Assembly (NCBI GenBank): GCA_021734075.1
Contig: JAIPJW010000016.1
Location: 1 to 39,586, forward strand
Length of the DNA: 39,586 bases
Direction: 5' to 3'
Source of the DNA: Cephaloticoccus sp.
Lineage (GTDB): Bacteria; Verrucomicrobiota; Verrucomicrobiia; Opitutales; Opitutaceae
This document shows positions 39,131 to 39,586 of the stretch, in pieces. Every line of letters starts with the position of its first letter. Positions within the stretch are counted from its first letter, which is position 1. The position numbers and the translations under genes were made by a program. The notes under the pieces are model-generated. The model did no database searches. It was not told where the DNA came from and saw nothing but the letters and a program-made list of their open reading frames with translations.

Positions 39131-39146
39131 CAAGCCAAGGCTTGCC
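39131..39146. repeat. Short perfect inverted repeat between genes
   Basis: GCAAGCC-AA-GGCTTGC is a perfect seven-base-pair dyad 25 bases after the GT-C stop. It has no T-tract, so it is not a standard terminator; an operator or RNA hairpin is possible. It may be chance. Confidence 0.45.
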
Positions 39147-39177
39147 GCCGACGGAGGATTTCCCCTCATTGGCCGGA

Positions 39178-39586
39178 TGCACGAGGCCAATTCCGCCCCG
39201 CTAAGTCTCTATTCCGTGGTCATTCCCGCCCACAACGAGGAGGAATCATTGCCCCCCACATTGGCGGCAATCTACGAGATTTTTTCCCGTGAAAACGTGC
39301 CGCACGAAATTGTCGTGGTGGATGATGGCAGCAAGGACCGCACCTGGGCTGTGCTCCAGGAGCTTAAGCAAACTATTCCCACCCTGGCTCCGGTGCAGAA
39401 TCCTGGACCCAACGGATTCGGCCGCGCGGTAACCTATGGCCTGAATCACTTTCGGGGCGATGCCTGTGTCATCATGATGGCCGACGCTTCGGATGATCCC
39501 AATGATGCGGTGAAATACTGGCAGTTACTCAAAGAGGGCTATGAATGCGCCTTTGGCAGCCGTTTCGTCAAGGGGGGCCGGGTGGT
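39178..39586 (+). CDS. GT2 glycosyltransferase (3' truncated by window edge)
   Basis: The first 136 residues of a family 2 transferase that continues past the right edge. It shows YSVVIPAHNEEESLPP near residue 12, VVVDDGSKDRTW, GPNGFGRAVTYGLNH and MMADASDDPND at the metal-binding DxD position, then FGSRFVKGGR. This is the dolichol/undecaprenyl-phosphate sugar transferase (DPM1/GtrB-like) pattern, so it could make the lipid-linked donor for the adjacent GT-C protein; membrane helices would lie in the missing part. ATG 39178 is chosen because it places the first strand at the normal distance; GGAGG at 39154-39158 is rather far upstream (19 bases). Confidence 0.85.

Noticed and set aside
39053-39292. 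Plus-strand frame of 79 codons overlapping the end of the GT-C gene and the start of the right-edge GT2 gene
   Set aside because: It is out of frame with both, is Arg-rich, and the GT2 frame from 39178 has clear motifs over the same bases.
1-39586. CRISPR arrays, tRNA or rRNA genes, insertion sequences and prophage genes
   Set aside because: No regularly spaced repeats, cloverleaf-type sequences, transposase or integrase motifs were seen while reading the window; the repetition present is paralogous protein domains.

Overview
The window is a GC-rich stretch of about 39.6 kb with tightly packed genes, all on the + strand except one. It reads as a surface-polysaccharide (O-antigen, capsule or glycoprotein) biosynthesis locus of a Gram-negative bacterium. 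An outer-membrane TonB receptor and a FecI/FecR pair prove two membranes. The very large multidomain glycosyltransferases, the GT-C proteins with C-terminal beta-domains, the STN-type FecIR-TonB triplet and the scarcity of Shine-Dalgarno sequences fit Verrucomicrobiota (Opitutaceae-like). That taxonomic guess is inference from gene style, not from a marker gene.

Layout. (1) Positions 1-9866: four cytoplasmic glycosyltransferases in a row, the first cut by the left edge. All end in a related GT4 domain. The three complete ones start with two beta-rich modules, and the 1292-residue protein also carries two GT2 domains. (2) 9873-24551: six large polytopic GT-C-type proteins. The first, 9873-13065, is broken by seven single-base frameshifts. 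The next two (13155, 15841) are AftB-like paralogs; then come a PMT/ArnT-like protein (17898), an unclassified family (20003) and a divergent one (22386). Five of the six end in one to three copies of a beta-domain with the signature TDG..F / R.LDP....DRG / DW.YW. (3) 24739-29742: ECF sigma factor, FecR anti-sigma factor and STN-containing TonB-dependent receptor, a trans-envelope signalling triplet set inside the glycan locus; the receptor gene has a frameshift in its last codons. (4) 29800-34630: a translationally coupled trio of CDP-paratose/tyvelose-type epimerase, YfhO-like membrane protein and GT2 transferase. (5) 34656-35099, minus strand: a small secreted protein. (6) 35219-39586: a second SDR epimerase followed by a clear intrinsic terminator, another GT-C protein with two copies of the beta-domain, and a GT2 transferase cut by the right edge.

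How it may work together (inference): epimerases make unusual nucleotide sugars; GT2/GT4 enzymes assemble a glycan on a lipid carrier on the cytoplasmic face; GT-C enzymes add side sugars from polyprenyl-phosphate donors on the periplasmic face, with the C-terminal beta-domain perhaps holding the acceptor glycan. No Wzx/Wzy, ABC exporter or initiating phosphoglycosyltransferase is seen here, so the pathway is incomplete within the window. No tRNA, rRNA, CRISPR array, transposase or phage gene was found.
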